8,105 nucleotides of DNA from Acidimicrobiales bacterium (GTDB lineage Bacteria; Actinomycetota; Acidimicrobiia; Acidimicrobiales; RAAP-2), in contig JADGOK010000022.1 of NCBI GenBank assembly GCA_017882985.1, positions 1 through 8,105 on the forward strand. Reading direction: 5' to 3'. Under the pieces are notes generated by a model. It was not told the origin of the DNA and made no database searches. It worked only from the letters and a program-made list of their open reading frames with translations. The position numbers were made by a program, and so were the translations under genes. Positions 6,359-8,105 of this stretch are shown here, in pieces (position 1 is the stretch's first letter; each line of letters begins with the position of its first letter).

Positions 6359-7297
6359 ATGAAGCCCTCTCCTCGCCCTGGCGCGACGGTCCTCGACGCC
6401 ATTGGTTCGACACCTCTCATTGAAGTCAACGGCGTTTGGTTGAAACTCGAATATCTCAATCCGTCGGGATCGATCAAAGCGCGTATGGCGCGCTACATCA
6501 TCGAGCGCGCGGAGCGCGAGGGACTGCTTCGACCGGGCGACACCATCGTGGAGGCGTCGAGTGGTAACACCGGCAACGCCATGAGCATGGTGGCCGCGGT
6601 GTGCGGCTACAAGATGCTGGTCGTCATGCCCGAAGGGCTCAGTCCTGAGCGCACGGCGATCTCGGTGGCCTTCGGCGCGCAGGTGCATTCCGTTGGTACC
6701 TTCCACGTCAACGAGGCACTCGAAGAGGCGAGCCGATTGGGCGATCTGGCGGGCTACTTCGCGCCCCACCAGTTCGAGTCCGAGTGGAACGTGGAGGAGA
6801 ATCGTACGTGGTTGGGTCCCGAGATCATCGCGCAACTTCCCGAGGGCACGCTTCCCGACGCGTTCGTAATGGGCGTCGGCACCGGGGGCACGCTGATCGG
6901 CGTCGGCGAGGCGATGCGCGCGGTCAATCCGGACGTGCTCATCGTGGCCCTCGAGCCGAGCGAGTCGTGCACGATTCTCTGCGGCGACACGGGACTGCAC
7001 CGTATCGAGGGCATCTCGGACGGCTTCGTCCCGATGATCTACCAGCGACACCAGTCGATCGTCGATCGTGTGGTCGCGGTGCACAGTGACGACGCGGTCG
7101 CCGAGATGCGCCGGCTGGCCCGTGAGAACGGTCTGCTGGTCGGCCCCAGCTCCGGAGCGAACATGATCGCCGCCCAGCGCTTGCGCGAGGAGTTGCCCGC
7201 GTCGGCGACGATCGTGACGATTTGTTGCGACGAGGGTGAGAAGTACCTGAGTGACTACTTCATCCCGAAACCCGACGGCGCGAAAGCGACCTCGTAG
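6359..7297 (+). CDS. PLP-dependent cysteine-synthase-family enzyme
   Basis: Fold-type II PLP enzyme of the cysteine synthase/cystathionine beta-synthase family, 312 aa, the usual length for CysK/CysM. IGSTPLIEV (15-23) opens the fold. The PLP lysine is K40 in NPSGSIKAR, the substrate-binding loop is SSGNTG (67-72), and the PLP-phosphate loop is GVGTGGT (172-178). HRIEGISDGFVP (214-225), PSSGAN (263-268) and CCDEGEKYLSDYF (289-301) correspond to the conserved family C-terminal segments. Several residues deviate from typical cysteine synthases: KAR where KDR is common, SSGNTG for TSGNTG, and CCDEGEKY where a D-S/T-G-E-RY form is common. O-acetylserine or O-phosphoserine sulfhydrylase is the default reading, but another beta-replacement reaction is possible. 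No regulatory CBS domain. It lies 89 bp after the homospermidine synthase-type gene and has its own ribosome binding site. Confidence 0.85.
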   Translation: MKPSPRPGATVLDAIGSTPLIEVNGVWLKLEYLNPSGSIKARMARYIIERAEREGLLRPGDTIVEASSGNTGNAMSMVAAVCGYKMLVVMPEGLSPERTAISVAFGAQVHSVGTFHVNEALEEASRLGDLAGYFAPHQFESEWNVEENRTWLGPEIIAQLPEGTLPDAFVMGVGTGGTLIGVGEAMRAVNPDVLIVALEPSESCTILCGDTGLHRIEGISDGFVPMIYQRHQSIVDRVVAVHSDDAVAEMRRLARENGLLVGPSSGANMIAAQRLREELPASATIVTICCDEGEKYLSDYFIPKPDGAKATS

Positions 7298-7338
7298 ATC
7301 TATTTGGAACTTTGGCGGGGACGCCCGGTGTCTACGTC

Positions 7339-8105
7339 CTAGAGCGGCGTGACGTACGCCCCGTGAATACCGCCGTCGACGAGGAAGGTCGAAGCCGTGA
7401 TGAACGATGAGTCGTCGCTGGCGAGGAACACCACGGCCTTGGCGATCTCGTCGGGTTCGGCGAATCGCCCCATCGGCACGTGCACGAGGCGTCGGGCCGC
7501 CCGCTCGGGGTCCTTGGCGAAGAGCTCTTGGAGTAACGGGGTGTTGACCGGTCCCGGGCAGAGGGCGTTCACGCGAATCCCTTGTCGGGCGAACTGCACA
7601 CCGAGTTCGCGGCTCATGGCGAGCACGCCACCCTTGGACGCGGTGTAGGAGACCTGCGACGTCGCCGAGCCGAGTACCGCGACGAAGGACGCGGTGTTGA
7701 TGATTGAACCGCCGCCGCGCTCGAGAAGGTGCGGGATGCCGTACTTGCAGCACAGGTAGACCGACGTCAGGTTGACGTCCTGCACGCGGCGCCACGCGTC
7801 AAGGCCGGTCGTGAGATAGCCGACGATCGCATCGCGCACCGAATCCACTAGTGGCTCTGCGTCGTTGTTAAAGGACGTATTCAGAAGGATCGGAATGTCC
7901 GTTAGCTTGCCGAATTCGGTTATTAGCCTGTGGAAACGCGGATTGGTGTCGACCGCAACGGTCTGAATGCGGGCCGTGCCATCGACGTGTGTTGTCGCAC
8001 CGAGTAGGCTACGCTTGGCGTCTTTGACGGAAACGACGAAAGTCATGAAACCGAAATCAGTCTCGCCGATGGGCAGATCGAAGAATTGACCGGCGCGCTC
8101 CTCGA
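7339..8105 (-). CDS. Chimeric frame: carbamoyltransferase C-terminal domain joined to an SDR lacking its N-terminus (start outside window)
   Basis: One uninterrupted minus-strand frame runs from the window edge to the TAG at 7341-7339; there is no start in the first 19 codons, and upstream of ATG 8046 the frame still reads family-like sequence ([10 protein letters not shown]), so the true start lies beyond the edge. From 8105 to about 7801 it encodes the C-terminal domain of a NodU/CmcH-type O-carbamoyltransferase: [46 protein letters not shown]. From about 7800 onward it is a classical [12 protein letters not shown] with the tetrad Asn, NTAS serine, SYTASKGG tyrosine and lysine, then [11 protein letters not shown] and the C-terminal FLVDGG. 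The SDR lacks its TGxxxGxG cofactor motif and roughly the first 85-100 residues, so this product should not bind NAD(P) normally. Convergent with the PLP enzyme gene, 41 bp apart. Whether the fusion exists in a genome or is an assembly join cannot be told here. Confidence 0.8.
   Translation of the reverse strand, partial: EERAGQFFDLPIGETDFGFMTFVVSVKDAKRSLLGATTHVDGTARIQTVAVDTNPRFHRLITEFGKLTDIPILLNTSFNNDAEPLVDSVRDAIVGYLTTGLDAWRRVQDVNLTSVYLCCKYGIPHLLERGGGSIINTASFVAVLGSATSQVSYTASKGGVLAMSRELGVQFARQGIRVNALCPGPVNTPLLQELFAKDPERAARRLVHVPMGRFAEPDEIAKAVVFLASDDSSFITASTFLVDGGIHGAYVTPL
7795..7806 (-). other. Junction between carbamoyltransferase and SDR sequence
   Basis: The switch of family falls within the codons for G-L-D-A. 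The carbamoyltransferase side predicts TTGLDA followed by further family residues. The SDR side predicts a linker residue or two before [10 protein letters not shown]. The few bases encoding Leu-Asp-Ala could be shared by both parents, as expected of recombination or assembly across a short match. The position is inferred from family knowledge, accurate to several codons. Confidence 0.65.

Noticed and set aside
7298..7338. Possible bidirectional terminator between the convergent genes (GGCG 7314-7317 with CGCC 7322-7325)
   Set aside because: Only a 4-bp stem and no flanking T or A run; too weak to call.
6356..7795. A 479-codon antisense frame opposite the PLP enzyme and beyond
   Set aside because: It is an Arg/His/Asp-rich translation typical of the opposite strand of a high-GC gene, recognises no family, and lies over two well-supported genes in other frames.

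Overview
The window is high-GC bacterial DNA with frequent GTG and TTG starts, tight gene packing and short intergenic gaps. Together with a mycofactocin locus, this points to an actinobacterium. An Acidimicrobiia-like lineage is my guess, but the sequence alone does not prove it.

Left part (1-4688): a mycofactocin (MFT) biosynthesis locus. The glycosyltransferase gene mftF runs leftwards and is cut by the window edge. Divergently, across only 71 bp, lie the 35-residue precursor mftA, its chaperone mftB, the radical SAM/SPASM maturase mftC, the FMN-dependent dehydrogenase mftD, and an SDR of the mycofactocin-dependent type with the characteristic insertion near its NAD site. The genes are 3 bp apart (A-B), overlap by 11 bp (B-C), are 58 bp apart (C-D) and overlap by 4 bp (D-SDR). 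MftB presents MftA to MftC, which decarboxylates and crosslinks the C-terminal Val-Tyr. A peptidase (MftE) then releases the dipeptide, MftD oxidises it, and MftF glycosylates the product. The SDR is the likely client enzyme that uses the cofactor. Neither mftE nor the TetR-type regulator mftR lies in the window.

Middle (4812-7297): two more rightward genes, each with its own short leader. One is a homospermidine synthase-type enzyme of polyamine metabolism. The other is a PLP-dependent cysteine-synthase-family enzyme with several altered motif residues.

Right end (7339-8105): a leftward open frame that joins two unrelated families. Its N-terminal part is the C-terminal domain of a NodU/CmcH-type O-carbamoyltransferase. 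From about position 7800 it continues in frame as an SDR that lacks its nucleotide-binding N-terminus. Base composition changes near the same place. This is either a recombination/deletion junction or a chimeric assembly join, and it is the most anomalous spot in the window.

No tRNA, rRNA, CRISPR array or insertion sequence was seen, and no gap between genes exceeds 123 bp.
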